Source of the DNA: Simplicispira metamorpha
GTDB lineage: Bacteria; Pseudomonadota; Gammaproteobacteria; Burkholderiales; Burkholderiaceae_C
Assembly: GCF_004341365.1 (NCBI RefSeq)
Contig: NZ_SLXH01000027.1
Location: forward strand, 1 to 64,000
DNA length: 64,000 nt
Direction: 5' to 3'
In this document: piece after piece, positions 32,745-42,472 of the stretch
How positions within the stretch are numbered: position 1 is the first letter of the stretch
Layout of the letters: each line of letters starts with the position of its first letter
Position numbers and translations under genes: made by a program
The notes under the pieces: model-generated
Databases searched by the model: none
What the model was told of the DNA's origin: nothing
What the model saw: the letters and a program-made list of their open reading frames with translations, nothing else

Positions 32745-34061
32745 ATGAAAGCCACGCCTGCCCGTTTGCGCACCGACAGCGCCTGTTTTGAAGCCGACTT
32801 CCAGGCACGTCTGCATTGGTCGGCCGACCAGGACGCAGCCATCGAGCAGCGCGTGGCCGACATCCTGGCCGATGTGCGAAAGCGGGGCGATGCTGCTGTG
32901 CTGGACTACACCGCCCGTTTTGACAACTTGCAGGTGCCCACCCTGCAAGCCCTGGAGTTGACGCAGGCCGAGCTGAAAGCCGCTTTTGACGCTATCCCCT
33001 CTGCCCAGCGCGAGGCACTGCAAGCTGCGGCTGCGCGGGTGCGCAGCTACCACGAGGCACAGAAAAAAGCCTGCGGCGAGAGCTGGAGCTACCGTGACGA
33101 AGACGGCAGCCTGCTGGGCCAGAAGGTGACGCCACTCGACCGCGTGGGCATCTATGTACCCGGCGGCAAGGCAGCCTACCCCAGCAGCGTGCTGATGAAT
33201 GCCATCCCCGCACACGTGGCCGGGGTGCCCGAGATCATCATGGTGGTGCCCACACCACGCGGCGAGAAGAACCTGCTGGTGCTGGCCGCCGCCTATGTGG
33301 CGGGTGTGACGCGCGCCTTCACCATCGGCGGCGCACAGGCCGTGGCCGCGCTGGCCTATGGCACGCAGACGGTGCCGAAGGTGGACAAAATCACCGGCCC
33401 TGGCAACGCTTACGTGGCCAGCGCCAAAAAGCATGTGTTTGGCACCGTGGGCATCGACATGATTGCCGGCCCGAGCGAGATTCTGGTGCTGGCCGACGGC
33501 ACCACGCCCCCCGACTGGGTGGCCATGGATTTGTTCAGCCAGGCCGAGCACGACGAGCTGGCGCAGTCCATCCTCCTGTGTCCCGACGCCGCCTACATCG
33601 ATGCCGTGCAGGCCGCCATCGACCGCCTGCTGCCCACCATGCCGCGCGCCGAGATCATCGCCAAGAGCCTCACGGGCCGGGGCGCGCTGATCCACACGCG
33701 CAGCATGGAAGAGGCCTGCGCCATCAGCAACCGCATCGCCCCCGAGCACCTGGAAGTGTCCAGCCACGAGCCGCACCGCTGGGAGCCGCTGCTGCGCCAT
33801 GCGGGCGCCATTTTTCTGGGCGCCTACACCAGCGAATCGCTGGGGGATTACTGCGCGGGCCCCAACCACGTGCTGCCCACCAGCGGCACGGCGCGTTTTT
33901 CTTCGCCACTGGGCGTGTACGACTTCCAGAAGCGCAGCAGCATCATCGAAGTGAGCGCGCAGGGCGCGCAGAAACTCGGCCCCATCGCCGCCACCCTGGC
34001 CTACGGCGAGGGCTTGCAAGCCCACGCACAGGCCGCTGAAATGCGCTTGAAAGACCGTTGA
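32745..34061 (+). CDS. hisD: histidinol dehydrogenase HisD
   Basis: Zinc-dependent NAD enzyme for the last two steps of histidine synthesis. The 438 residues contain the signature block from [15 protein letters not shown] to [14 protein letters not shown] with zinc and catalytic residues, [30 protein letters not shown] and the C-terminal [20 protein letters not shown]. One base separates its stop from the hisC start. Confidence 0.97.
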   Translation: MKATPARLRTDSACFEADFQARLHWSADQDAAIEQRVADILADVRKRGDAAVLDYTARFDNLQVPTLQALELTQAELKAAFDAIPSAQREALQAAAARVRSYHEAQKKACGESWSYRDEDGSLLGQKVTPLDRVGIYVPGGKAAYPSSVLMNAIPAHVAGVPEIIMVVPTPRGEKNLLVLAAAYVAGVTRAFTIGGAQAVAALAYGTQTVPKVDKITGPGNAYVASAKKHVFGTVGIDMIAGPSEILVLADGTTPPDWVAMDLFSQAEHDELAQSILLCPDAAYIDAVQAAIDRLLPTMPRAEIIAKSLTGRGALIHTRSMEEACAISNRIAPEHLEVSSHEPHRWEPLLRHAGAIFLGAYTSESLGDYCAGPNHVLPTSGTARFSSPLGVYDFQKRSSIIEVSAQGAQKLGPIAATLAYGEGLQAHAQAAEMRLKDR

Positions 34062-34062
34062 C

Positions 34063-35178
34063 ATGACCGCACCGCTGAACCCTCTGAACCGCATCCGCCC
34101 CGACGTGCGCGCCATGCACGCCTACACCGTGCAAAGCGCCGACGGCCTGCTGAAGATGGATGCCATGGAAAACCCCTTCGGCCTGCCGCCGCATTTGCAG
34201 GCTGCGCTGGGCCAGCGCCTGGGTGCCCTGGAGCTGAACCGTTACCCCGGCCCCCGCAACGACGATTTGCGCGCCGCGCTGGCGCAGTACGTTGGCCTGC
34301 CCGAAGGCTGCGCGCTCATCCTGGGCAATGGCTCTGACGAGCTGATCAGCCTGGTGACGCTGGCCTGCGCGCTGCCGCCCGGTGCCGATGGCCAGCGCCC
34401 GGTGGTGCTGGCGCCGGTGCCCGGCTTTGTCATGTACGCCATGAGCGCACAGTTGCAGGGGCTGGATTTTGTCGGCGTGCCGCTCACCCCCGACTTTGCG
34501 CTGGATGAGGCCGCCATGCTGGCCGCCATCGCTCAGCACCGCCCAGCCATCACCTACATCGCTTACCCCAACAACCCCACGGCCACGCTGTGGGATGCGG
34601 CGGTGGTGCAGCGCACCGTGGATGCCGTGGCGGCAGTGGGTGGCATCGCCGTCATGGACGAGGCCTACCAGCCCTTTGCCAGCCGCACCTGGCTGGACGC
34701 CATGCGCGCTGAGCCTGCGCGCAACAGCCATGTGCTGCTCATGCGCACGCTCTCCAAGTTTGGCCTGGCCGGGGTGCGCCTGGGTTATCTCATCGGCCCG
34801 GCTGCGCTGGTGGGCGAGATCGACAAGGTGCGCCCACCCTACAACGTGAGCGTGCTCAATTGCGAGGCCGCTTTGTTCGCCCTGGAGCATGCCGACGTGT
34901 TTGCCGCCCAGGCCGCCGAGCTGCGCGTCCAGCGCACGCGCCTGATTGCCGCCCTGCGCGCCATGCCCGGCGTGGAGCACGTCTGGGACAGCGAGGCCAA
35001 CATGGTGCTGGTGCGCGTGCCCGACGCCGCCCGCGCCTTCGCTGGCATGCGCGAGCGCAAGGTTCTCGTCAAGAACGTTTCTACAATGCACCCCTTGCTG
35101 GCCCGCTGCCTGCGCCTGACCGTAGGCAGTGACTCCGAGAATGCGCGCATGCTGGACGCGCTCCAGGCTTCGATATGA
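34063..35178 (+). CDS. hisC: histidinol-phosphate aminotransferase HisC
   Basis: PLP-dependent transaminase of histidine synthesis, 371 residues. Visible are [54 protein letters not shown] and the PLP-lysine segment [18 protein letters not shown]. It overlaps hisB by an ATGA (35175-35178). Confidence 0.96.
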   Translation: MTAPLNPLNRIRPDVRAMHAYTVQSADGLLKMDAMENPFGLPPHLQAALGQRLGALELNRYPGPRNDDLRAALAQYVGLPEGCALILGNGSDELISLVTLACALPPGADGQRPVVLAPVPGFVMYAMSAQLQGLDFVGVPLTPDFALDEAAMLAAIAQHRPAITYIAYPNNPTATLWDAAVVQRTVDAVAAVGGIAVMDEAYQPFASRTWLDAMRAEPARNSHVLLMRTLSKFGLAGVRLGYLIGPAALVGEIDKVRPPYNVSVLNCEAALFALEHADVFAAQAAELRVQRTRLIAALRAMPGVEHVWDSEANMVLVRVPDAARAFAGMRERKVLVKNVSTMHPLLARCLRLTVGSDSENARMLDALQASI

Positions 35179-35798
35179 CCTCTTCTGCCCTGATCCCCTC
35201 CACCTCCACCGACCGCATCGCTGAAGTCAGCCGCAATACCGCCGAGACGCGCATCACTGTGCGCATCAACCTCGACGGCACGGGCCAGTCCAGCCTGCAC
35301 ACGGGCATTGGTTTTTTTGACCACATGCTGGAGCAAATCGCCCGCCACGGCCTGATTGACCTCGAAGTACACGCTGATGGCGACCTGCACATCGACGGCC
35401 ACCACACCGTGGAGGACGTGGGCATTACCTTCGGCCAGGCCGTGGCCCGCGCCGTGGGCGACAAAAAGGGCCTGCGCCGCTACGGCCACGCCTATGTGCC
35501 GCTGGACGAGGCGCTGACGCGCGTGGTGATCGACCTCTCGGGCCGCCCCGGCCTGGTGCAGAACATCCCGTTCACCAGCGGCATGATTGGCGCCTTCGAC
35601 ACGCAGCTGACGCATGAGTTCTTTCAGGGCTTTGTCAACCACGCGGGCGCCACGCTGCACATTGACAACCTGCGCGGCGTCAACGCCCACCACCAGTGCG
35701 AAACCGCTTTCAAGGCCTTTGCCCGCGCCCTGCGCTTTGCCGTGGAGCGCGATGCGCGCGCGGCGGGCACCATTCCCTCGACCAAGGGCTTGCTCTAA
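35175..35798 (+). CDS. hisB: imidazoleglycerol-phosphate dehydratase HisB
   Basis: Monofunctional IGP dehydratase of 207 residues, without the N-terminal phosphatase domain of the E. coli bifunctional protein. Metal-binding His-rich motifs are present: [31 protein letters not shown], and [18 protein letters not shown] with [14 protein letters not shown]. It is translationally coupled to hisC. Confidence 0.97.
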   Translation: MTSSALIPSTSTDRIAEVSRNTAETRITVRINLDGTGQSSLHTGIGFFDHMLEQIARHGLIDLEVHADGDLHIDGHHTVEDVGITFGQAVARAVGDKKGLRRYGHAYVPLDEALTRVVIDLSGRPGLVQNIPFTSGMIGAFDTQLTHEFFQGFVNHAGATLHIDNLRGVNAHHQCETAFKAFARALRFAVERDARAAGTIPSTKGLL

Positions 35799-35850
35799 TT
35801 TCAAGCCAAATCGGCCTCAAACGCTTGCCAGGCAAGCGCAACCAGCTATG
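35799..35850. repeat. intergenic hairpin repeat, copy 9, containing the hisH start codon
   Basis: It reads TTTCAAGCCAAATCGGCCTC, an AAACGCTTGCC/GGCAAGCG hairpin, then CAACCAGCTATG. The final ATG of the AGCTAT core is the hisH start (35848). Confidence 0.7.
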
Positions 35851-36516
35851 AATACAGAAGCAAAAATCGTCGCGGTCGTGGACTACGGCATGGGCAATCT
35901 GCGCTCGGTGGCACAGGCCGTGATGGCGGCTGCCGAGGGCTCGGGCTGGACGGTGCGCGTCACCGCCCAGCCTGACGAAGTGCGCGCGGCCCACCGCATC
36001 GTGCTGCCCGGTCAGGGCGCCATGCCCGACTGCATGCACGAGTTGCAGGCCTCGGGGTTGCGCGAGTCGGTGCTGGAAGCCGCTGCCAGCAAACCATTGT
36101 TTGGCGTCTGCGTGGGCATGCAAATGCTGCTCGACCACAGCGCCGAGGGCGATACCCCCGGCCTGGGCCTGATTCCGGGCGAGGTGCTCAAATTCGATCT
36201 GGCTTGCAAGCTGCAAAGCGATGGCAGCCGCTACAAGGTGCCGCAAATGGGCTGGAACACCGTGCGCCAGGTGGCACACGGCGGCGCCGTGCACCCGGTC
36301 TGGGCCGGGGTGCCGGACAACAGCTATTTCTACTTCGTCCACAGCTTCTACGCCCGGCCACAGGACGCGCGCCACTGCGCGGGCGAGGCCGATTACGGTG
36401 GCCCGTTTGCCGCTGCCATCGCCCGTGACAATATTTTTGCCACCCAATTCCACCCGGAAAAAAGTGCGGACCAGGGCCTGGCGCTGTACCGTAACTTTTT
36501 GCACTGGAACCCCTGA
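35848..36516 (+). CDS. hisH: imidazole glycerol phosphate synthase glutaminase subunit HisH
   Basis: Class I glutamine amidotransferase that feeds ammonia to HisF. The 222 residues have [11 protein letters not shown], the oxyanion segment [10 protein letters not shown], nucleophile Cys88 in [11 protein letters not shown], and the His-Glu pair in ATQFHPEKS. The start ATG 35848 coincides with the end of the repeat core AGCTATG. No strong ribosome-binding site is visible, but the N-terminus matches the family. Its partner hisF lies about 15.7 kb away beyond the cellulose cluster. Confidence 0.95.
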   Translation: MNTEAKIVAVVDYGMGNLRSVAQAVMAAAEGSGWTVRVTAQPDEVRAAHRIVLPGQGAMPDCMHELQASGLRESVLEAAASKPLFGVCVGMQMLLDHSAEGDTPGLGLIPGEVLKFDLACKLQSDGSRYKVPQMGWNTVRQVAHGGAVHPVWAGVPDNSYFYFVHSFYARPQDARHCAGEADYGGPFAAAIARDNIFATQFHPEKSADQGLALYRNFLHWNP

Positions 36517-36609
36517 GCGCTTGCCTTTGTGCCGCTCTGCCGTTACAAAGCCGATTCATCCTGTTCGGGCCCAACCTGTGAAGGCCCTTTTCTCTCCCGT
36601 AAATCCACC

Positions 36610-37350
36610 ATGCTGCTCATTCCCGCCATCGACCTCAAGGACGGCCACTGCGTTCGCCTCAAGCAAGGCGATATGGACCAATCGACCACCTTTGGTGAAG
36701 ACCCGGCCGCCATGGCGCGCAAGTGGGTGGATGCGGGCGCGCGCCGCCTGCACCTGGTCGATTTGAACGGTGCCTTTGCTGGCAAACCCAAAAACTACGC
36801 TGCCATCCAGGCCATCCTGAAAGAGGTGGGCGACGATATTCCGGTGCAGCTCGGTGGTGGTATCCGCGACCTGGACACGATCGAGAAATACATCGACGGT
36901 GGCCTGCGCTACGTCATCATTGGCACGGCAGCGGTGAAGAACCCCGGCTTCCTCAAAGACGCCTGTACTGCGTTTGGGGGTCACATCATCGTGGGTCTGG
37001 ACGCCAAGGACGGCAAAGTGGCCACCGACGGCTGGAGCAAGCTCACCGGCCACGAGGTGGCCGACCTGGGCAAGAAGTTCCAGGACTGGGGCGTGGAGTC
37101 CATCATCTACACCGACATTGGCCGCGACGGCATGCTCTCGGGCATCAACATCGATGCCACCGTCAAGCTGGCGCAGGCGCTGACCATTCCGGTGATTGCC
37201 TCGGGCGGCTTGGGCAGCATGCAAGACATCGAACGGCTCTGCGCCGTCGAGAGCGAGGGTGTGGAAGGTGTGATTTGCGGCCGGGCCATCTATTCGGGCG
37301 ATCTGGACTTTGCCGCCGCCCAAGCGCGCGCCGACGCCCTGGCGGCCTGA
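36610..37350 (+). CDS. hisA: phosphoribosylformimino-5-aminoimidazole carboxamide ribotide isomerase HisA
   Basis: TIM-barrel isomerase of histidine synthesis, 246 residues. Catalytic Asp8 lies in [18 protein letters not shown]; the phosphate-binding segments are [10 protein letters not shown] and IASGGLGSM, and the second catalytic Asp is in [16 protein letters not shown]. The start ATG 36610 fits the family N-terminus. It is the last his gene before the inserted minus-strand cellulose cluster. A GGCGGC/GCCGCC hairpin (37341-37358) spans the stop codon. Confidence 0.96.
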   Translation: MLLIPAIDLKDGHCVRLKQGDMDQSTTFGEDPAAMARKWVDAGARRLHLVDLNGAFAGKPKNYAAIQAILKEVGDDIPVQLGGGIRDLDTIEKYIDGGLRYVIIGTAAVKNPGFLKDACTAFGGHIIVGLDAKDGKVATDGWSKLTGHEVADLGKKFQDWGVESIIYTDIGRDGMLSGINIDATVKLAQALTIPVIASGGLGSMQDIERLCAVESEGVEGVICGRAIYSGDLDFAAAQARADALAA

Positions 37351-37380
37351 TAGCCGCCGGTAAAGCACCACCACCGGTGC
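37341..37380 (+). terminator. tandem short hairpins at the hisA/bcsG convergent junction
   Basis: GGCGGC (37341-37346) pairs with GCCGCC (37353-37358), and GCACC (37365-37369) pairs with GGTGC (37376-37380). There is no T tract, so intrinsic termination is uncertain, but the position between convergent hisA and bcsG is where a terminator is needed. Confidence 0.35.
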
Positions 37381-37419
37381 CCTGCTTCCCGCCCTTGGCG
37401 CGCCACGATGGAGGCGCCG

Positions 37420-39012
37420 TCAGGGCGCGTATTTGATCCACGGGTCGTTGCCCGACTTCAGAAAGTATTGGCCCGCGTCGTTGCGCAGCGTGACCACGTC
37501 CGCGTTTTCGGAAATGAAGCGCGTGCCGGGGAGTTTGGCGATGCGTTCGGCCAGGGTTTGCAGGGGCTGGGGCGCAAAAGGGTTGTCGGTGAACCAGTCG
37601 TTCAACAGGGCAAACAGATCCAGGTAGCTCATGGGCTGGTTGACCACCAGCGGCGCGGTGGGCGTGTTGTTGGCCGGTGTGCCGACAGGGGCGGCTGGCA
37701 GCGGCAGGCCAATCAGCTTGACGGCGGTGGGCACCACCGTGATGCGCGGGCTGGGGATTTCACGCATCCCTGAAATTTGCATTTTGTCGCCGCGCAAAGC
37801 GGCGCCATGCTCGGGCACCAGAATCAGTGCCACGGGGCGTTTGCTCTTTTCAAGATCATTGATGAAGCGGTCGAAGTCGGCCAGCAGCTGTACCAGGCGC
37901 GGCTTGTAGGTGTCCAGGCTGCTGCGCGAGGTGATGCCGGGAACCCGGTTGCCATCGTGCAGCGATACGGTGTTGTAGTACAGCGCGGTGGGCGATCGGC
38001 CTTGCGCAGTGTGTTTTTTCCACCACTGCGACAGCAGAGCGTAATCGTTGTAGATGGGCGAGCCATCAAAGTTTTGCATGTGGACTGGCGCACTCTGGTT
38101 GGGCAGCAGCTTGCCCTGGAGGCCCCCTTTTTGTTCCAGCATGGTGGCAAAATTTTCATACACACCGTCATGGTTCAGCAGGGCGCCGGTTTGGTAGCCT
38201 ATTTTTTCCAGGCTGGGAAATACATAGCAGGCTGGGTCTTCGCCTTCGTAGATTTGCTGGTGGCGCTGTTGGCCGCAGGTGCCATGCAGCACGCGCAGCG
38301 AGGCCGGGCCGCTGTAGCTGGCAGCGCTGTTGAAATCGGTGAACACCACGTCAAAGCGCTGTAGCAGCGGGTGGTCGCGCATTCCGACAAACTCCATGTC
38401 GTCCCATGACAGCGAGCACACATGCAGCAAGATGATGTCAAACGGCGGTGGAGTGGTACTGGCGCTGAACTGTATGCGCCGCTGGCTTTGCTCGGCATAA
38501 AAGGCCCGCACCAGCTCGTCGGGGGTGCCGGGCTGCTGGGTGGCTGCGCTGGCGTTGGCATCGCCCAGACCGGCCACGCTGGTGTGGGGGTCGGCTGCAT
38601 CGGTTTGCAGGAACTGCACCATGGGCACGCTCAAAATACCTGCCAGCGCCAGCGTGGCAAAACGGATGCGCCGCGCCAGGAGGCTGTAGCTGCCGATGAT
38701 GACCACTAGGCCCATCGCCAGTGTGGGGCTGAAGACACGCTGTAGCAACTCCAGCCAGTAGTCGGCACTGAAGCCGAGCAATGCCTTGGCCTGCGAGAGC
38801 ACGCGCCCTGGCGGGGGCAAATAGGAGTCGCTGTAGAGCAGTGCCAGCGCTGCTGGCCAGGCCAGGACGCTGCGCAACCGACGCCAACGGCCCTGTGGCA
38901 TGGGCCATGCCAAAGCGGTGCCCAAGGCCAGGTTCAGTACCCAATCAAAGCCCGTGTAGCCGCGATAAAACAGGCCAGTCTTGAGCAAAAAGTAAAGATT
39001 CCAGTAGTGCAT
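37420..39012 (-). CDS. bcsG: cellulose phosphoethanolamine transferase BcsG
   Basis: Inner-membrane enzyme that adds phosphoethanolamine from phospholipid to cellulose. Of the 530 residues (E. coli form about 559), the first ~135 hold several transmembrane helices and the rest is a periplasmic alkaline-phosphatase-fold domain. Candidate nucleophile Ser234 lies in AASYSGPASLRVLHG; metal-ligand segments LLHVCSLSWDD and LVPEHGAAL correspond to the zinc site known from E. coli BcsG. It is the last gene of the bcs operon, 11 bases after bcsA. Confidence 0.93.
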   Translation of the reverse strand: MHYWNLYFLLKTGLFYRGYTGFDWVLNLALGTALAWPMPQGRWRRLRSVLAWPAALALLYSDSYLPPPGRVLSQAKALLGFSADYWLELLQRVFSPTLAMGLVVIIGSYSLLARRIRFATLALAGILSVPMVQFLQTDAADPHTSVAGLGDANASAATQQPGTPDELVRAFYAEQSQRRIQFSASTTPPPFDIILLHVCSLSWDDMEFVGMRDHPLLQRFDVVFTDFNSAASYSGPASLRVLHGTCGQQRHQQIYEGEDPACYVFPSLEKIGYQTGALLNHDGVYENFATMLEQKGGLQGKLLPNQSAPVHMQNFDGSPIYNDYALLSQWWKKHTAQGRSPTALYYNTVSLHDGNRVPGITSRSSLDTYKPRLVQLLADFDRFINDLEKSKRPVALILVPEHGAALRGDKMQISGMREIPSPRITVVPTAVKLIGLPLPAAPVGTPANNTPTAPLVVNQPMSYLDLFALLNDWFTDNPFAPQPLQTLAERIAKLPGTRFISENADVVTLRNDAGQYFLKSGNDPWIKYAP

Positions 39013-39023
39013 GGAATCTCGAT

Positions 39024-41492
39024 TCAGAGCGTGCGTGAACGCGGCATGAGGCGTGTGAGAAAGCTGCGCGCATCGGTGGCCAAGGTGTGCCCGAAGGTGC
39101 GGTAGCCGCGTACGCCCAGTTCGGCAATCTCTTGCAGGCCTTGCAGTGGGCGGTCGGTGTCATGGCTCTCGTTCCAGTCACGCCACACGTCCTTGCGGGC
39201 AAAGGTGCATTGCACCAGGTCGATTTGCTGCTGGGTATCCAGCGGGTCGAATTCCAGACCGACTTCACCGCTGTGGCGTTGCAGTGCCACGGTGGCAGGA
39301 AAGACGCATTCCATCTGGCCACGCCATAAACCGAGATGGACTTTTTGTCCTGCAACCAGGGGCGTACCGGCGGCCATGTGCAGGCCCACGCCGGTCATCG
39401 AGAAATCCACACATTGGGCGCGCAGCACCTGTCCGTCATCCAGAAACAGGGTGGCGGGCATGCGGGTATTGACCCGGTGCATGCGCCGCACCTGGCGCGA
39501 CTCGGCTGCCACGCCCAAGGCAGCGCCCAGAATCAGGATGCTGTAGGCCGTCCACAGCAGGTTGAGCAGCACGGTGGCGGTTTCGTGGGTATTCCAGAAG
39601 AACAAGCGCCCCAAACCTACGCCAAAAGCCAGGAAGTTCAGTAACACCAGGATGGTGTAGGGGCGTGAAATACCCCAGTCAAAGTACGGCTGCGCCACCA
39701 AACCGCCTTTGGCCGTGACGTTGAACGTGCCAATGCGCGGGTTGATCAGTGCCACCGTCGTAGGCCAGGCCACGTACCAGGCCAGCACGGTTTCATACAC
39801 CTCGGCCCAGAAGCTGTGGCGGTATTCGCCTTGTACGTGGGCGTTGGCAATGTTGGACTGCAAGATGTAGGGAAACACATACAGGGCAATCATGATGGCG
39901 CCAGCGTTGATGATGTGCCACTCGAAAAACAGAAACGCCATCGGCGCCGTCAAGAACACCAGGCGCGGTAGTCCGAAGAAAAAGTGCAGCATGGCGTTGC
40001 TGTAGCAAATGCGCTGCCACAGCGTCAGCCCCTTGCCCAGAAAGGGGTTGTCGGTGCGGAAAATCTGCGCCATACCGCGCGCCCAGCGAATGCGCTGGCC
40101 CACATGGGCCGACAGGCTCTCGGTTGCCAGGCCAGCGGCCAAGGTGCGGTTCATGTAGGCCGTGGTGTAGCCCCGGCGGTGCAGCTTGAGGGCGGTGTGC
40201 GCGTCTTCGGTCACGGTTTCGACGGCAATGCCGCCCACTTCCATCAGCGGAGCGCGCCGGATCACGGCACAGGAGCCGCAAAAGAAGGTGGCGTTCCAGA
40301 AGTCGTTGCCGTCCTGGATCAGGCCGTAAAAAAGTGCCCCTTCGTTGGGCACGCGCCGGAAGGTGCCCAGGTTGCGCTCGAACGGGTCGGGCGAGAAAAA
40401 ATGGTGCGGCGTTTGCAGCATGGCGCACTTCGGGTCGTGCTGGAACCAGCCTACGGCGCTGGTCAGAAAAGACTCGGTGGGGATGTGGTCGCAGTCAAAA
40501 ATGGCGATCAGTTCGCCGTGGGTGATTTCCAGGGCGTGGTTCAGATTGCCTGCTTTGGCATGCCGGTTGTTGGTGCGGGTGATGTGCCGCACGCCCACCG
40601 ACTCGGCAAACTCTCGAAACTCCTCGCGTTTGCCATCGTCCAGAATGAATACATTGAGTTTGTCGGCGGGCCAGTCGAGTGCCAGCGCTGCCAGCACGGT
40701 GGCGCGCACCACGCTCAGGGGTTCGTTGTAGGTGGGAATGAACACATCCACGCTGGGCCATTCTTGTGGCGTGCCGACCAGTGGTGCCGTGGGGCGCTGT
40801 AGCGGCCAGGCCGTCTGGATAAAACCAAACACCACCACCAGCCAGGTGTAGGCCTCGGCCAGCAGCAGGCCGTAGCCCAGGAGGTACTCCATGGGCGATT
40901 CAAATTCCAGCGAGGACGTCAGGCGCCACCAGGCATACCGGCCCATGGCCAGCAGGCTCAGGGTGGCCAGCATGAGTGTGGGGTACTGCCCCGGCAGGCG
41001 CCGCAGCACCATGGCCAGTGCCCACGCCAGCACCATGAACAAGGTCTGGCCAAACCACGTGAAGGGCGTGGTCATGACCAGGATCGCCGCCAAAGTGCCC
41101 AGTCCCAGAGCGATCCACCGGGCGCCGGGCAAGGCCAGCACGGGCCCCAGATAGCGATCGGCCAAACGCCCTGACGCGGTAACGTTGATGTGCGGTGCCA
41201 GCTTGTCCAGCCAGCGCATGGCCAAACGCACGGGCCAGGCGGCGGCATACAGCAACCTGGCCGTCAGCTTGATGGAGCTGGTCAGCAGCCACGCTACAGC
41301 ACCCAGCAGGCGGTAGGCGCCGGAGGCCAGACTGGCCCAAATACTGTCGCCCGGCACGGCTGGACGCACCAACAGGCGCCACAGCCACAGTCGCAGGGGC
41401 GCATCGCTGGGTACTTCCAGCAAGTGGGCCCACCAGGCTTGCAGGCGGCGCAGGAAACTGGTGGGGGTGGTTGGCAAGGGCGCTGGTGTCAT
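39024..41492 (-). CDS. bcsA: cellulose synthase catalytic subunit BcsA (c-di-GMP regulated)
   Basis: Processive family 2 glycosyltransferase polymerising UDP-glucose and threading glucan through its own channel. The 822 residues carry all catalytic landmarks: ILDDGKR (D285-286), FDCD (333-335), TED (428-430) and QRIRW (466-470). The C-terminal PilZ domain has RxxxR (R669/R673) and DFSMTG (696-701), so c-di-GMP activation should be intact. The start is ATG 41492, which overlaps the bcsQ stop (ATGA); the frame is open 40 codons further but those lie inside bcsQ. BcsA is here far from bcsB. Confidence 0.96.
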   Translation of the reverse strand: MTPAPLPTTPTSFLRRLQAWWAHLLEVPSDAPLRLWLWRLLVRPAVPGDSIWASLASGAYRLLGAVAWLLTSSIKLTARLLYAAAWPVRLAMRWLDKLAPHINVTASGRLADRYLGPVLALPGARWIALGLGTLAAILVMTTPFTWFGQTLFMVLAWALAMVLRRLPGQYPTLMLATLSLLAMGRYAWWRLTSSLEFESPMEYLLGYGLLLAEAYTWLVVVFGFIQTAWPLQRPTAPLVGTPQEWPSVDVFIPTYNEPLSVVRATVLAALALDWPADKLNVFILDDGKREEFREFAESVGVRHITRTNNRHAKAGNLNHALEITHGELIAIFDCDHIPTESFLTSAVGWFQHDPKCAMLQTPHHFFSPDPFERNLGTFRRVPNEGALFYGLIQDGNDFWNATFFCGSCAVIRRAPLMEVGGIAVETVTEDAHTALKLHRRGYTTAYMNRTLAAGLATESLSAHVGQRIRWARGMAQIFRTDNPFLGKGLTLWQRICYSNAMLHFFFGLPRLVFLTAPMAFLFFEWHIINAGAIMIALYVFPYILQSNIANAHVQGEYRHSFWAEVYETVLAWYVAWPTTVALINPRIGTFNVTAKGGLVAQPYFDWGISRPYTILVLLNFLAFGVGLGRLFFWNTHETATVLLNLLWTAYSILILGAALGVAAESRQVRRMHRVNTRMPATLFLDDGQVLRAQCVDFSMTGVGLHMAAGTPLVAGQKVHLGLWRGQMECVFPATVALQRHSGEVGLEFDPLDTQQQIDLVQCTFARKDVWRDWNESHDTDRPLQGLQEIAELGVRGYRTFGHTLATDARSFLTRLMPRSRTL

Positions 41493-42295
41493 GCGGGTTG
41501 CACCAGTGGGGTGTGGGGTGTGGCCTGCGGGGCTGTCGGCAGGTGGTTCATCAGCCACTGGCTGATGCCTTGCAAGTCGTGCGAGGACTGGGCTTGCGGT
41601 GCCCAAGCACACACATTGGCAGCCTGCCCGCAGGCCTGGGCGATGTTTTCATCTTCGTGTACGGAGTAGGGCAGCAGCACGTCGCCCCATTGCGCGCGCA
41701 GCGTTTGCAGCGCCGTGCGTTGGGAGGGGCGGCGCGGGTCGATGCGATTGATGGCAATGGCGTATGGCACACCGGCCGGTGCTTGCGCCAGAGCCTGCTC
41801 CACCAGCGCTTGCGCATGACAAGCGCGGTCCGATGCTTCCAGCACGATCAACACCACACTGGCCACTGCCATGGCCTGACAGGACAGTGGCGCAGGCCAG
41901 GTAGGTGTATCTAAAAAGATAGCGCTATCCGCAGGTACATCAAGGTCTTGAAGCCGATTTTGCAACCAATCTGGACTCAGTGCCCATGCGTGCTGCAAAG
42001 CGGCCAGTTCCGGCAGGCTGACCGCCCCAAAGGGCAGCCAGCCCACCGCGTCCGAGTTGCTCAGGGCAGCGCCGCCCCACCACTGCCCTTGTGCGGCCAG
42101 TGTGGCCCAGCCTGTTTGGTTGCTTTCTGGTGCGCCCAAATGCCGCCCCAGCGTGTTTTGCCTGCACAAGTCAATCGCCAGGCAGGGCCTGCCTTGCATC
42201 GCCACCAAGGTGGCCAGATGTGCTGTCAGGGTGGTGCGCCCGGCGCCACCCAGTGGCGAGACGATGGCAATCGGGGCGGCTGTAGTGGCCATCAT
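41489..42295 (-). CDS. bcsQ: cellulose biosynthesis ParA-like ATPase BcsQ
   Basis: MinD/ParA-like protein of the cellulose secretion machine, 268 residues. A P-loop-like SPLGGAGRTTLTAHLATLVA (about residues 11-30) has Arg where the canonical GKT lysine would be. CLAIDLCRQNTLGRHLG and IFLDTPTWPAPL correspond to Walker A' and B-like strands. ATG 42295 overlaps the bcsF stop by ATGA, and its stop overlaps bcsA likewise. In E. coli BcsQ (with BcsR and BcsE) is needed for assembly and polar placement of cellulose synthase. No bcsR is visible here. Confidence 0.88.
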   Translation of the reverse strand: MMATTAAPIAIVSPLGGAGRTTLTAHLATLVAMQGRPCLAIDLCRQNTLGRHLGAPESNQTGWATLAAQGQWWGGAALSNSDAVGWLPFGAVSLPELAALQHAWALSPDWLQNRLQDLDVPADSAIFLDTPTWPAPLSCQAMAVASVVLIVLEASDRACHAQALVEQALAQAPAGVPYAIAINRIDPRRPSQRTALQTLRAQWGDVLLPYSVHEDENIAQACGQAANVCAWAPQAQSSHDLQGISQWLMNHLPTAPQATPHTPLVQPA

Positions 42296-42456
42296 GGGCT
42301 GTGCTCCGGCGGTACTGGGCGCTGTGCAGCGGACGCATAGGGCACGATGCAGCGCAAGGCACGCGTACGTTGGTGCCTGCGCTGCAGCCAGGCGATGCAT
42401 ACCCAGGCCAACGCGGCGCCCACAGTGACAGAAACGAACAAGAGGAAGAAATTCAT
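42292..42456 (-). CDS. bcsF: small membrane protein BcsF
   Basis: A 54-residue protein with a single transmembrane helix (MNFFLLFVSVTVGAALAWVC) followed by a basic tail (LQRRHQRTR). The size, topology and position directly after bcsE match BcsF, which recruits BcsE to the membrane in E. coli. The start ATG 42456 lies 16 bases after the bcsE stop; a weaker in-frame start is at 42486. Sequence identity in this family is low, so the call relies on context. Confidence 0.8.
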   Translation of the reverse strand: MNFFLLFVSVTVGAALAWVCIAWLQRRHQRTRALRCIVPYASAAQRPVPPEHSP

Positions 42457-42472
42457 AACGGGTGTTGGCTGC

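Noticed and set aside
37777-38364. A plus-strand frame within bcsG that could restore a his-direction gene.
   Set aside because: No resemblance to any his protein; bcsG motifs in the opposite frame are clear.
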